Source: Lactobacillus sp. W8174 (lineage in GTDB: Bacteria > Bacillota > Bacilli > Lactobacillales > Lactobacillaceae). From it: a stretch of DNA of 64,000 nucleotides. A program made the position numbers and the translations under genes. The notes beneath the pieces are model-generated. The model made no database searches. It worked only from the letters and a program-made list of their open reading frames with translations, and had not been told where the DNA came from. The stretch covers positions 148,974 through 212,973 of the forward strand of contig NZ_JACFRN010000005.1 of the NCBI RefSeq assembly GCF_016100975.1. Direction: 5' to 3'. Each line of letters starts with the position of its first letter. Position 1 is the stretch's first letter. Positions 44,381 to 53,007 of the stretch are shown in pieces.

Positions 44381-44851
44381 TCATTTCTTATGAAATTCTT
44401 GTTTCTCATCATTTGGCACCTGCTGAATCCAGACATCTACTCCCTTTTGCTGCAACTGAGCTAATTCATTAGCTTCTTCTGCAGTTAAATTAATAGTTTT
44501 AGAGTAGTTTGCTGTTCCTTCTCTGGGCTTAGTGCCACCAAGATTAAGGCCAGTTATTTTGTCTCCAGTTCCCTTAATTAATTCAACAGCATCAGCAACC
44601 GATTCCACTACGATCAACATTTTATATTTATCTGTTACACCCGAATTAATTGCTTTAATACTGTCTGCTACAGATTTCATTACTAGCTTTGACTTTTCTG
44701 GTTTTGCCAATCTGATGGCCGACTTGCGAAAATCATCATGAGCAACATCATCATTTACTACAAATATTGTATTAACGTCTAAGCTATTAAACCAGGAAAC
44801 AGCCACTTGTCCATGGACCAAGCGATGGTCAACTCGCACTAGTTTAATCAT
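44381..44851 (-). CDS. PTS mannose-family EIIB
   Basis: 156 residues from the ATG at 44851, supported by GGAGGAAAG seven nt upstream. The active His13 lies in VDHRLVHGQVAVSW, and the C-terminal WIQQVPNDEKQ is the family end. It transfers phosphate to the sugar. It follows the GntR gene by about 14 bp, so the whole unit starts with two regulators. Confidence 0.93.
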   Translation of the reverse strand: MIKLVRVDHRLVHGQVAVSWFNSLDVNTIFVVNDDVAHDDFRKSAIRLAKPEKSKLVMKSVADSIKAINSGVTDKYKMLIVVESVADAVELIKGTGDKITGLNLGGTKPREGTANYSKTINLTAEEANELAQLQQKGVDVWIQQVPNDEKQEFHKK

Positions 44852-44865
44852 TTTTCTTTCCTCCA

Positions 44866-45555
44866 TTAACTAAAATCTATTGAGTACCTTGTTTTTACAG
44901 CATCCTGCAGTCTGTACTCTAGGGCTACAATTTTACCTTGCCTAGTTGAAAACAGGTTCGTAATTTTAAACACAGGATCTTTTTCCTGGATATGAAATTG
45001 CTTGCTAATTTCTTCCGTTGCTTTAATTAACTGAAAGTCTTGGTAAACATCATCCGGCTTCTGGGTACCGGTATTGACTGCTTCAATTATTGACATTACT
45101 TTTAAGCAATTTGAATCAAATCCCGGAAAATTATCTAAAAGTAACAGTAAATGTTCGCAGGTAATTTCACCCTTAATTTCCGCTGTAAAAGAGATATCAT
45201 ATAACAATTCGTGTGAGCTCACATTAAAAACTGCAGCATAATATGAACCAACTAGCCTTAGATAAGTATCCTTAAATTTTATTTTGTCCGATGACTCCAA
45301 ATATAACGGCTTAATAATGCCAGTCATTTCCAAAATATTTTGTTTTGAAATTATTGGAGCAACAAATAAACCACTTCCTTTTTTACGCACAACTTTATTT
45401 TCAGCTACTAATTTATTAACAGCCTTTCTAATTGTGGTTCTACTAACATCATATTTTTTTTGCAATTCAGCTTCATTTGGCAGCGTGCTGCCGGGCGGAT
45501 AACCGCCATTATTGATTCTTTGAGCCAAATCAGCATATATATCTTTAAAAAGCAA
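44866..45555 (-). CDS. GntR-family regulator, UTRA-like (second of a tandem)
   Basis: 229 residues with TTG start behind AGAGGA. Winged helix: ADLAQRINNGGYPPGSTLPNEAELQKKYDVSRTTIRKAVNKLV (about 8-50). The C-terminal part (MTGIIKPLYLESSDKIKF, SFTAEIKGEITCEHLLLLLDN) is UTRA-like but diverged. It lies 2 nt downstream of another GntR gene and directly upstream of the PTS EIIB gene. Two regulators in a row on one operon suggest that two inducers are sensed or that they form a hetero-complex. Confidence 0.85.
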   Translation of the reverse strand: MLFKDIYADLAQRINNGGYPPGSTLPNEAELQKKYDVSRTTIRKAVNKLVAENKVVRKKGSGLFVAPIISKQNILEMTGIIKPLYLESSDKIKFKDTYLRLVGSYYAAVFNVSSHELLYDISFTAEIKGEITCEHLLLLLDNFPGFDSNCLKVMSIIEAVNTGTQKPDDVYQDFQLIKATEEISKQFHIQEKDPVFKITNLFSTRQGKIVALEYRLQDAVKTRYSIDFS

Positions 45556-45557
45556 AA

Positions 45558-46277
45558 CTAATCCTCTTGATAATCATAAATATTATTGGCATTAAAATGA
45601 TATTTAAATTTATTTCCTAATAAATATTGGGTAGTACTCTCAATTGGCAGATCATCGTCTTGATAATTAAAGCTGTTTACCTGATAAAGGGGAGTCCCCT
45701 TTTTGACCCGCAATAGACTGCCTATTTTTTTATCAGCCAAAAAGCAACAGATACTCTCCCTACCATAGGTTGGCCTGATTTGATATTCTTTTTCCAATAC
45801 TTCATAAAGTGACTTATTGGTAAAATCAATATTAGCCATTTTGGTAAAATCTGTTTGATTAAAATATGTTATTTCATAGGTTAAAGGAATATCTTTGACA
45901 AACCTAACTCGTGCAATTTTGATAACCTGTCCTTCAGGTGCATTAAAAAAATCCTTTAATCTCCCAGGCATTTTTTCAATGGTAGTTGCCAAGTGCTTAA
46001 TTTTGACAGTTTTATTCCTAAGTTCAGTTGTCATTGAGTCCATGCCCAGCATATTAATGTCAATTTTCTTGTTAGAAATTATTCCCGCCCGTTCTTTGGC
46101 TTGTATTTGACCTTCATTTTTCAGCCTGTCTAAAGCATGTTTAACTGCATTACGACTAACTTGCAATTTTTCTGAGATTTCCCGTTGGGAGGGTAATTCA
46201 CTCACCTTTTTAAAGTGAATTAAAAATTCTAAGTACTCTTGTACTTGTACTGCAGCAGTTCTTTCTTTAAATTCCAT
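45558..46277 (-). CDS. GntR-family regulator with UTRA domain (first of a tandem)
   Basis: 239 residues. HTH at LEFLIHFKKVSELPSQREISEKLQVSRNAVKHALDRLKNEG, then a UTRA domain (IKIARVRFVKDIPLTYEITYF; IESTTQYLLGNKFKYHF). It differs in sequence from the second GntR of the pair, so this is not a recent duplication. It begins the operon, and two TCTGGTA-type sequences lie in its upstream region, possible operators. Confidence 0.88.
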   Translation of the reverse strand: MEFKERTAAVQVQEYLEFLIHFKKVSELPSQREISEKLQVSRNAVKHALDRLKNEGQIQAKERAGIISNKKIDINMLGMDSMTTELRNKTVKIKHLATTIEKMPGRLKDFFNAPEGQVIKIARVRFVKDIPLTYEITYFNQTDFTKMANIDFTNKSLYEVLEKEYQIRPTYGRESICCFLADKKIGSLLRVKKGTPLYQVNSFNYQDDDLPIESTTQYLLGNKFKYHFNANNIYDYQED

Positions 46278-46565
46278 GATATCTTCTTCATTCTGGTATC
46301 ATTATCTTATTTTATTGCTTCTTTTTTTAAAAATTTCCCATTTCAATGGGCTATAATCAAGGCAATTTATATTTAAAAATATATCTTCATTAATTTTGGT
46401 ACCAGACTTATAGTAATCGCTTCCACTTACCTTGTCAATGGTTTTTTATTTATTTCGCATTCTTTATCTACTTGAGGGCGTTTTAATAGTAGAATTTGCC
46501 TTAACTGTTGGTAATTAACTGCAAAGTAAAGTAAAATATTTAAGGATTAAAAAAGGAGTGGCATA
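46278..46565. promoter_or_regulatory. Divergent region gfr-like operon / udk with GntR-type operator candidates
   Basis: TCTGGTATCATT (plus strand from 46290) and TTTGGTACCAGA (46395-46406) are opposite half-matches to a TCTGGTACCAGA palindrome, 100 bp apart. HutC-type GntR regulators often bind GGTAYACC- or GGTACC-like cores. The udk ribosome site AAAAGGAG is at the right end. Confidence 0.45.
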
Positions 46566-47207
46566 ATGTCGAGACTAGAAAGGCCTGTCGTGATCGGTAT
46601 TACTGGTGGCTCAGGCAGTGGAAAAACCACAATTGCTCAAAAAATTGTTGCACAAATGCAAGAAAACGAACATGTCCTGATTATGACGCAGGATTCTTAC
46701 TATAAAGATAATACCGGTATCCCCATGGCTAAAAGAATGAAGATCAATTATGATCATCCCGATGCCTTTGATGTACCTTTACTAGAAAAGCAACTGCTTG
46801 ATTTACTGGCATACAAGCCAATTGAGATGCCTGTTTATGATTTCAAGGAGCATACACGCAGCCAAAAAACAATTCACAAGGAGCCTGCCGATATCATTAT
46901 CCTTGAAGGAATTCTGGTTTTAGCTAACAAAGAGATTCGCGATTTAATGGATATCAAAGTATACGTTGACACAGACGACGATATTCGTTTTATTAGGCGT
47001 TTAGAACGGGACTTAAATGAAAGGGGCCGCTCTATTGAATCTGTAATTGACCAGTATCTGAGTACCGTTAAGCCAATGTATCATCAGTTTATTGAACCGA
47101 CTAAGCGTTATGCTGACATCATTGTTCCAGAAGGAGGCAAAAATGATGTGGCTATTGATATGCTGACTACTAAAGTCCATTCTATTTTAAGTAAAAAAGA
47201 GCAATAA
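46566..47207 (+). CDS. udk: Uridine kinase
   Basis: 213 residues, full length. P-loop [15 protein letters not shown] (residues 10-24), QDSYYKDNTGIPM (substrate), YDHPDAFD, IILEGILVL (Walker B-like) and DTDDDIRFIRRLERDLNERGRS (lid). It phosphorylates uridine and cytidine in salvage. It ends in a long terminator. Confidence 0.95.
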   Translation: MSRLERPVVIGITGGSGSGKTTIAQKIVAQMQENEHVLIMTQDSYYKDNTGIPMAKRMKINYDHPDAFDVPLLEKQLLDLLAYKPIEMPVYDFKEHTRSQKTIHKEPADIIILEGILVLANKEIRDLMDIKVYVDTDDDIRFIRRLERDLNERGRSIESVIDQYLSTVKPMYHQFIEPTKRYADIIVPEGGKNDVAIDMLTTKVHSILSKKEQ

Positions 47208-47286
47208 AAAAGGAGTAAACGCACTGAGCCCCAAAAGCTTGACAACTTTTGGGGTTCAGTACAAAGTGCATTACTCCTTTTTACGT
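47208..47286. terminator. Long bidirectional terminator between udk and the ykoE-like gene
   Basis: Nested complementary arms AAAAAGGAGTAA / TTACTCCTTTTT and CCCCAAAAG / CTTTTGGGG, also GCACT / AGTGC, make one long hairpin ending in T-runs in both directions. Confidence 0.85.
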
Positions 47287-47288
47287 AT

Positions 47289-47867
47289 TTAATCAACTTT
47301 AGGCTTCAAGGCATTGTCAAATAAATTAGTAATTAACTTCACTAAAACGCCATCGAAAACTAAAGCAGAAATGATGTTAGTAATAAACATCACAATTTGA
47401 ACCTGCATACTGAATTTACTCCAACCATATAAAATATATGAAGGAATAAAACAGCCAAATGAAGCAAAGAATGCACCAGTTAATACGCTTTTCCAAGTGA
47501 ATTTTTGGTAACGTTCTTTCTTAGGAAAAAAGCCAATTTCATTAGTGGCACCTTGAATGACTCCTGAAAGAATGGTAGTAGCTCCCCACTGTCCACCGAT
47601 TGCCATTTCAACGACAGAAGCAAGTAATTCACCGATTGTTCCAGAGCCGGCTGTGGGAACAAAGTACATTGCCAGTGGTCCCGCCATAAGCCATAAGCCA
47701 GAAAACACAGTGTCTGTTACCGGCGCAAAACCTGTGGGTACCAAGAGCATCTTAACTAAATTAAAAGCCCAGTTAAAACCATAGGTATAAATTACACCCA
47801 TAATGATACCAATCAGTGCAATTAAAATAATTGACTTCACATTCCATTTTGAAGATCTTGTAAACAT
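47289..47867 (-). CDS. YkoE-family ECF transporter S component (thiamine-precursor)
   Basis: 192 residues from the ATG at 47867, which has AGGAG 7 nt upstream; longer readings run into the riboswitch expression platform. Five to six membrane segments with the YkoE pattern (WAFNLVKMLLVPTGFAPVTDTVFSGLWLMAGPLAMYF; GSGTIGELLASVVEMAIGGQWGA). YkoE is the substrate-binding part for thiamine precursors (HMP). The TPP riboswitch just upstream supports a thiamine-related substrate. No ATPase or T component is adjacent, so it must share a general energy-coupling module. Confidence 0.9.
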   Translation of the reverse strand: MFTRSSKWNVKSIILIALIGIIMGVIYTYGFNWAFNLVKMLLVPTGFAPVTDTVFSGLWLMAGPLAMYFVPTAGSGTIGELLASVVEMAIGGQWGATTILSGVIQGATNEIGFFPKKERYQKFTWKSVLTGAFFASFGCFIPSYILYGWSKFSMQVQIVMFITNIISALVFDGVLVKLITNLFDNALKPKVD

Positions 47868-47874
47868 AAAAATA

Positions 47875-47900
47875 CTCCTAACTTTATAAGTCATTAGGAG
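47875..47900 (-). promoter_or_regulatory. Ribosome-site-sequestering hairpin (TPP riboswitch expression platform)
   Basis: CTCCTAA / TTAGGAG, with the 3' arm containing the AGGAG ribosome site of the ECF gene. When formed, it hides the site; no T-run of terminator length follows. Confidence 0.75.
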
Positions 47901-47922
47901 CATCTTTTGTAACTAAATTTAA

Positions 47923-47993
47923 CACTTCCCTAACGCAGGTATTGTCCCGTTCAGGTTCAGAGGGTATTTCTCAGCTATTTGGCACCCCTAGTG
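47923..47993 (-). ncRNA. TPP (THI-element) riboswitch
   Basis: Minus-strand order: P1 CACT / AGTG, GGGGTGCC, CTGAGA, ACCCTCTGAACCTGAACGGG, ATACCTGCGTTAGGGAAGTG. These are the conserved THI-box parts (CUGAGA, GAACCUGA, GCGUAGGGAA). Binding of thiamine diphosphate should lower expression of the ECF gene. Confidence 0.93.
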
Positions 47994-48066
47994 ACTGATA
48001 TTCATTTTTTACTAGTATATCACATTTTAACTAGTTTTTCTGCATTATTCAAAAGAACAATTATTT

Positions 48067-49149
48067 TTAAAACTGACTAAAACTCACTAACTTATCTTTA
48101 GTAAGATCACGAATAATAGCAAGTGTCAGATCTACGGATGCTTTAAAGTCAGAATAAGCGCTAAAGCAATACGGCGAATGTTCATAACGCACTGGGATGC
48201 CAATCACAATAGTAGGTGCTCCGTTTTCATAATATATGGCAGCACCATCCTGGCCACCACCAGTACGAACCGAACGAGTATATGGTATATGATTCTTATC
48301 AGCTAAATCACAGGCATATTGCTGGAATTTAGGATTAGGCAAAAAGGAAGTATCCATGTCACGGAGCATTGGTCCTCGCTTTAACCCTGTTTGTGATAGC
48401 CATTCTGGAGTAAAGGTATCATCAGCAGGACATGATTCCAAAACGATAGCTAAATCAGGTTTTACGGCTCTAGCTGTAACATATGCACCCCGCAAACCAA
48501 CTTCTTCCTGACTTGAAAGTGCAGCCACAACGTTAAAATCGCATTGTTCGCCCTTTAAATTGTCTAGGACATCTGCCATAGCAGCTGCGCCAAAACGATC
48601 ATCAAAATCTTTGCCAAAGAATAAGCCACTTTTGTCGTTGTATTCACATTTGACATCAACAAAAATTGGACAGCCAGTATCAATTTGATAGTCATTAATA
48701 GTTTCAGCTCGAGAACCGGAGCCAACATCAATAGACATATCGGCTACATCTGGTACATTATTTTTTTCAGCTGCTGTCATAAAGTGCGGGGGTTTAGTTG
48801 CAACTACTCCAGGCACATACTCCCCTGCACGATTTTTTATTTTGACGCGTAAAGCAGGGATATTGTACTTGACCCAGCCACCCAATGGTACGAATTTAAT
48901 CATTCCATTAGGCCGAACAGCCTGTGTAATAAAGCCAACAGAGTCAGAATGAGCATCTAATTGAATTACCGGTTGATCTTTTTTATTTTCTTTCTTAGCT
49001 GCATATACATTGAGCATGCCATCAACTTTGACATTAGCAAAATCACGCACTGTTTCAGTAAACAATTTAACAAATTCCTCTTCAAAACCTGAGGTAGAAT
49101 TGGCGTCGGAAAAATCTTTGAGCATTTTTATTTCTTGTTGTTTATCCAT
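48067..49149 (-). CDS. M42-family aminopeptidase (glutamyl aminopeptidase-like)
   Basis: 360 residues from the ATG at 49149; the in-frame GTG 15 nt before it lies on the ribosome site (AAAGGT). M42 metal ligands appear in order: LDAHSDSVGFI (His, Asp), KDFDDRFGAAA (Asp), SSQEEVGLRGA (Glu-Glu), VLESCPADD and the C-terminal HSPYCFSAYSD with His. It trims N-terminal residues from peptides in the cytosol as part of peptide nutrition. Alone in its unit. Confidence 0.9.
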   Translation of the reverse strand: MDKQQEIKMLKDFSDANSTSGFEEEFVKLFTETVRDFANVKVDGMLNVYAAKKENKKDQPVIQLDAHSDSVGFITQAVRPNGMIKFVPLGGWVKYNIPALRVKIKNRAGEYVPGVVATKPPHFMTAAEKNNVPDVADMSIDVGSGSRAETINDYQIDTGCPIFVDVKCEYNDKSGLFFGKDFDDRFGAAAMADVLDNLKGEQCDFNVVAALSSQEEVGLRGAYVTARAVKPDLAIVLESCPADDTFTPEWLSQTGLKRGPMLRDMDTSFLPNPKFQQYACDLADKNHIPYTRSVRTGGGQDGAAIYYENGAPTIVIGIPVRYEHSPYCFSAYSDFKASVDLTLAIIRDLTKDKLVSFSQF

Positions 49150-49387
49150 TTGTATACCTTTCACTTAAATATCTTATTCTTCAATTTTACCAAAAACTTG
49201 CATTACAAGTTTAAAAAATAAGTAGGTTCGTAAATAATCTTACTGCTTTTGGTAATATATATACTTTTTGTACGTAATTTACACCTTAATAACATAAAAT
49301 AGTCTAAAATAATCTGTTTTTTTGCTCAAAAAATGATATAATCGAAAATATTAGGAATTATAATTGTTTTAAATGAAGGGTAGATAA

Positions 49388-49957
49388 ATGCCAAAAAACG
49401 ACAATATTAATAATATTATTGATCATAAATTGTTTAGTGAAGATGACATTCATCAGATGTGTGTCAAGTTAGGAAAGCAGCTTACTACAGATTATGCTGG
49501 TAAAAAGCCTTTAATTGTTGGGGCTCTTAAAGGTGCCATCTTCTTTTTAACCGATTTAGTCAGAGAAATGGATGTTAAAGCTGAAATTGATTTCCTGGAC
49601 GTTTCTAGTTATGGCAACGAAATGGAGTCTTCTGGCAAAGTTAAGCTCGTTTCTGATTTAGCAACCGATGTTAAAGATCGTGATGTTTTAATTGTTGAAG
49701 ATATTGTTGATACTGGATTAACTCTAGATTTTATGAAAGAATTGCTTAAAAAGCGTGGCGCCAAAAGCGTTAAATGCTGCGTTCTGCTTAACAAAGAAGC
49801 AAATCGTAAAGTAGATGTTGATATTGAGTACTTTGGTTCAAAAGTCGGAAATGAATTTGTAGTGGGCTACGGACTTGATTTTATGAATTTTTACCGCAAC
49901 TTAAAATATATTGGTGTGTTAAAACCTGAAATTATTAAATTAGTTAATAATAAATAA
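49388..49957 (+). CDS. hpt: Hypoxanthine-guanine phosphoribosyltransferase
   Basis: 189 residues, usual length. PRPP-binding motif VLIVEDIVDTGLTL (about 98-111), the GALKGAIFFLTDL phosphate loop and the C-terminal VGYGLDFMNFYRNLKYIG. It salvages hypoxanthine and guanine to IMP and GMP. In its unit alone, closed by a terminator. Confidence 0.95.
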   Translation: MPKNDNINNIIDHKLFSEDDIHQMCVKLGKQLTTDYAGKKPLIVGALKGAIFFLTDLVREMDVKAEIDFLDVSSYGNEMESSGKVKLVSDLATDVKDRDVLIVEDIVDTGLTLDFMKELLKKRGAKSVKCCVLLNKEANRKVDVDIEYFGSKVGNEFVVGYGLDFMNFYRNLKYIGVLKPEIIKLVNNK

Positions 49958-49987
49958 AAAGGAGTTGTCTCTTGGACAACTCCTTTT
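49956..49987. terminator. Terminator of hpt
   Basis: AAAAAGGAGTTGTC / GACAACTCCTTTT stem, 5-nt loop; directly after the stop and also suited to the convergent gene. Confidence 0.9.
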
Positions 49988-49997
49988 CAAGTGTCTA

Positions 49998-51341
49998 TCA
50001 TTCTTTAGACACCTTTTTTTCTTTATCTACAGCTTTAACTATAAACCAGCGCATAAATCCCTGCTCTATATCGTCAAGTTTGAATTCAAATCCTTCTAAC
50101 TCAACTTTTTCACCTTTTTTTAAATCTGGATAATGTTCCATCATGTAGCCACCAATTGTAATAATGTCACTATCCTGGAAACTTTTTAAATCCTTTTTAA
50201 AATAGCGGGCAAAATCATATAAAGTCGTTTTGCCTGATACATGAATATTACCTTGCTTGTCTTTAATTATATAATCATCAGAAACATCATCAATTTCATC
50301 TTTGACAGTACCAAATAATTCTTCATAAATATCCTTATCAGTAACTATTCCGCTGGTACCACCGTATTCATCCACAACAAGGACAATTGGCGTATGCTTC
50401 TTAATCATTAATTGAAGAATATCTTGAATTGGCATCGATTCAGGTACAGTAATCATCGTTCTAATAATACGCGTAACTGGTACATTTTCGTCAATCTGAC
50501 TCTGCTGAATAACATCAAAAGCATAGATATAGCCAACAACATCATCTTTATTGTTTTCGCGCACAACTGGAATTCGGCTTGAACCTTCATCTAAATACAT
50601 TTTAAGAGCTTGCTTAATTGTTTCAGTTGAATTAATAACTACTAGCCGTGTTCTATCAGTCATAATGTCTTTAGCTATTTTGTCATTCAGTTCAAAAGCA
50701 CGTTTCATATAGGTCAGGTCGTTTTTATCAAGTGAACCCCCATGAACAGCTTTACGTGATAATTTAATGATTTCTGATTGAGAATAAACCTGATTTTCCT
50801 CATCAGCCGGCTCAAAGCCTAACATTTTCAGTAAACCATTTGAACTAGCATTAAGTAACCAAACGAAAGGATAAACCAAAGTATGAAATAACTGTAAAGG
50901 TGTCACTATTTTTAGCAAAATCTTCACGGGCATGTCAATTGCAATATTTTTGGGCACAATCTCTGTAACCACAACTTCTAAATAAGTTAGAAGAATAACG
51001 CCTAAGATTGCACTGATAGAGCGAATGACAGAATGGTTAAGATCAACTAAATTAAACATTCTTTCAAATATCGCAGCTAAAGTATCAGCTGAAAACCAAC
51101 CCAAGACTACACCAACTAAGGTAGTCCCAACCTGTGTGGTAGAAAGATACTCATTTAAATTATGAGTCATATGCAAAGCGCGCTTAACTTTGCGCTGGTT
51201 GCCAATTTTATTTGACAGCATATCTTCAAGTTGGCTGGGCCTAGTTTGAACTAAAGCAAATTCTGCAGCCACAAAGAAAGCTGCAAAAACAAATATAACT
51301 AAAGTTGCTATTAAATTAGTAACTATTTGGGCCGTACTCAA
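49998..51341 (-). CDS. CNNM/CorC-type membrane protein (hemolysin family)
   Basis: 447 residues: a CNNM (DUF21) membrane domain with four hydrophobic segments (about 5-150), a CBS-pair domain (IMTDRTRLVVINSTETIKQAL to KHTPIVLVVDEYGGTSGIVTDKDIYEELFG) and a CorC_HlyC C-terminal domain. The start codon is TTG behind AAAGGTGA. Members are linked with Mg2+ (or Co2+) homeostasis; the older name hemolysin is misleading. Context gives no further hint. Confidence 0.9.
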   Translation of the reverse strand: MSTAQIVTNLIATLVIFVFAAFFVAAEFALVQTRPSQLEDMLSNKIGNQRKVKRALHMTHNLNEYLSTTQVGTTLVGVVLGWFSADTLAAIFERMFNLVDLNHSVIRSISAILGVILLTYLEVVVTEIVPKNIAIDMPVKILLKIVTPLQLFHTLVYPFVWLLNASSNGLLKMLGFEPADEENQVYSQSEIIKLSRKAVHGGSLDKNDLTYMKRAFELNDKIAKDIMTDRTRLVVINSTETIKQALKMYLDEGSSRIPVVRENNKDDVVGYIYAFDVIQQSQIDENVPVTRIIRTMITVPESMPIQDILQLMIKKHTPIVLVVDEYGGTSGIVTDKDIYEELFGTVKDEIDDVSDDYIIKDKQGNIHVSGKTTLYDFARYFKKDLKSFQDSDIITIGGYMMEHYPDLKKGEKVELEGFEFKLDDIEQGFMRWFIVKAVDKEKKVSKE

Positions 51342-51436
51342 AATTTATATCACCTTTATTAGTTTATCGTTTAAATTAAATTCCCTCATTTAACATTTTA
51401 TCATTAATAGCGCTTTATTTTAATTAGATTACATAC

Positions 51437-52093
51437 TTATTTAACTAATTTATAAATTTTCTTAAACGGTAAACGATCAGGATAAAACTTGGGATCATTG
51501 ACTTCTGCTGCATTATCCTGGTAACCAAGCGCAATTGCCATACCCACAAGTTCATCCTCTGGTATTTTACAATACTTACGTACCAGCTCAGGATAAGATA
51601 CCATTGAATGCGCAGGCATAATTGCTAGTCCCTCATTAAGCGCAAGCAACATGATACTTTGTGAAAAAATCCCTAAATCATAAACTGACCAAGCTGGAGA
51701 GGTTCTTGGGATCGTAAGGAAAGCGACATCCTGAGCATTGAACATATTGTTATTTGATTCCGAGAATAGTTCCATTTTGTTATTAAAAAAATAAGGCTGG
51801 GAAGCCCCAACAGCAGCCATATTTTGACTAGGATATGAATCCCAATTGAGTGACAACATTTTGACAAAATCTTCGTGAGGCTCAACATTGTTATCAATTT
51901 GAGTTTTCACTTCTTTTTTTAGACCAGAAAGCGCATTACCAGTTAACATATAAACCTTCCAAGGCTGTGAGTTAAGTAATGACGGAGATAACTGTGCCCT
52001 TTGAATAATCTTAGCAAGTAATTTTTCGTTAACTTTTCTACTAGTAAACTTGCGAGTTACTCGTTCATGGTTATAAACTTTATTAAATTCCAT
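51437..52093 (-). CDS. Nitroreductase-family flavoprotein
   Basis: 218 residues of the NfsA/NfsB fold: VTRKFTSRKVNEKLLAKIIQRAQLSPSLLNSQPWKVYML (FMN phosphate-binding, SPSxxNxQPW) and a C-terminal GMAIALGYQD. It reduces nitro groups or quinones with NAD(P)H. Upstream lies a promoter with an inverted repeat near the -35. Confidence 0.88.
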   Translation of the reverse strand: MEFNKVYNHERVTRKFTSRKVNEKLLAKIIQRAQLSPSLLNSQPWKVYMLTGNALSGLKKEVKTQIDNNVEPHEDFVKMLSLNWDSYPSQNMAAVGASQPYFFNNKMELFSESNNNMFNAQDVAFLTIPRTSPAWSVYDLGIFSQSIMLLALNEGLAIMPAHSMVSYPELVRKYCKIPEDELVGMAIALGYQDNAAEVNDPKFYPDRLPFKKIYKLVK

Positions 52094-52539
52094 TCTGATT
52101 CAAATCCTTACATATTAAAGAGAATATATGAAACACTCTACTTTTTAAAACAAATTTCTCTAGAATTTCAAATACAGGTAGAAATAATCAAAAATACTCT
52201 ATCTTTTTAATACTCACTTGTTTACACTTCTACTAAAGTTACAAATTGAAGCATTACTATCTAATAAAATCAGTCATATACACATTAATAATATTAATAA
52301 ATTATACGCAATATTGCAAAGGTATTTGGCAAAGATAACAAAAAAATTTATAAAGAAAGATTAATTTATTTGCAACTTTGTGTATAAATCACAAAGTTAC
52401 TTTTATTATTTTCCTGGTTAAATCAGTATTATTAAATTATATACGGAGGTTTTTAAAATAGATATTTATAATTTGTTCAGTTTTAAACATATGCAAAATT
52501 AAAAAACAGTTTAACTATAAAACAAATTAAACCGCCCCT
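52094..52539. other. 446-bp intergenic region: candidate operator, promoter and smpB terminator
   Basis: Contains an inverted repeat AACTTTGTG / CACAAAGTT (52374-52398). Minus-strand -35 TTGCAA (52375-52370) and -10 TATAAA (52352-52347) have a 17-nt spacer and would drive nitroreductase from a long leader. A hairpin GGTTTAA / TTAAACT with T-run at 52503-52533 likely ends smpB. No coding potential was found in the rest. Confidence 0.55.
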
Positions 52540-52998
52540 TTATATTTTATATTGTCTGCGTATTTCTCGTTCTTGATCCCGTTTCTTAATTGCCTCCCGC
52601 TTATCATATTTTTTCTTTCCTTGACCAACACCAATAAGAACTTTGGCAAAACCATGTTTCAGATAGACCTTCAAAGGAATAATTGCAATTCCACGTGCAG
52701 ACTGGTCCTTAGCAAGTCTTGCCAGTTCCTTTTTATGTAAAAGCAACCTTCTTGAACGAAGTGGTTCATGGTTATAGCGATTACCTTGCTTATATTCGCT
52801 GATGTGGACATTTTCAAGAAAAGCAGAGCCGTTAATAATTTGTACATAGCCATCGCGTAAATTAATACGGCGTGCTCTCACTGATTTTATTTCCGTGCCC
52901 GTTAAAGCAATACCTGCTTCATAAGTTTCTTTAATGAAATAATCATGATGTGCTTTTTTATTTTGAGCAATTAAATTTTCATTTTTTTCTTTTTTCAA
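52540..52998 (-). CDS. smpB: SsrA-binding protein SmpB
   Basis: 152 residues, usual length. [47 protein letters not shown] (OB fold) and the basic C-terminal tail [16 protein letters not shown] are hallmarks. It binds tmRNA and delivers it to stalled ribosomes. TTG start. It follows rnr by 9 bp, a conserved pairing, since RNase R degrades the mRNAs released by trans-translation. Confidence 0.96.
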   Translation of the reverse strand: MKKEKNENLIAQNKKAHHDYFIKETYEAGIALTGTEIKSVRARRINLRDGYVQIINGSAFLENVHISEYKQGNRYNHEPLRSRRLLLHKKELARLAKDQSARGIAIIPLKVYLKHGFAKVLIGVGQGKKKYDKREAIKKRDQEREIRRQYKI

Positions 52999-53007
52999 TT
53001 TTCTAAC

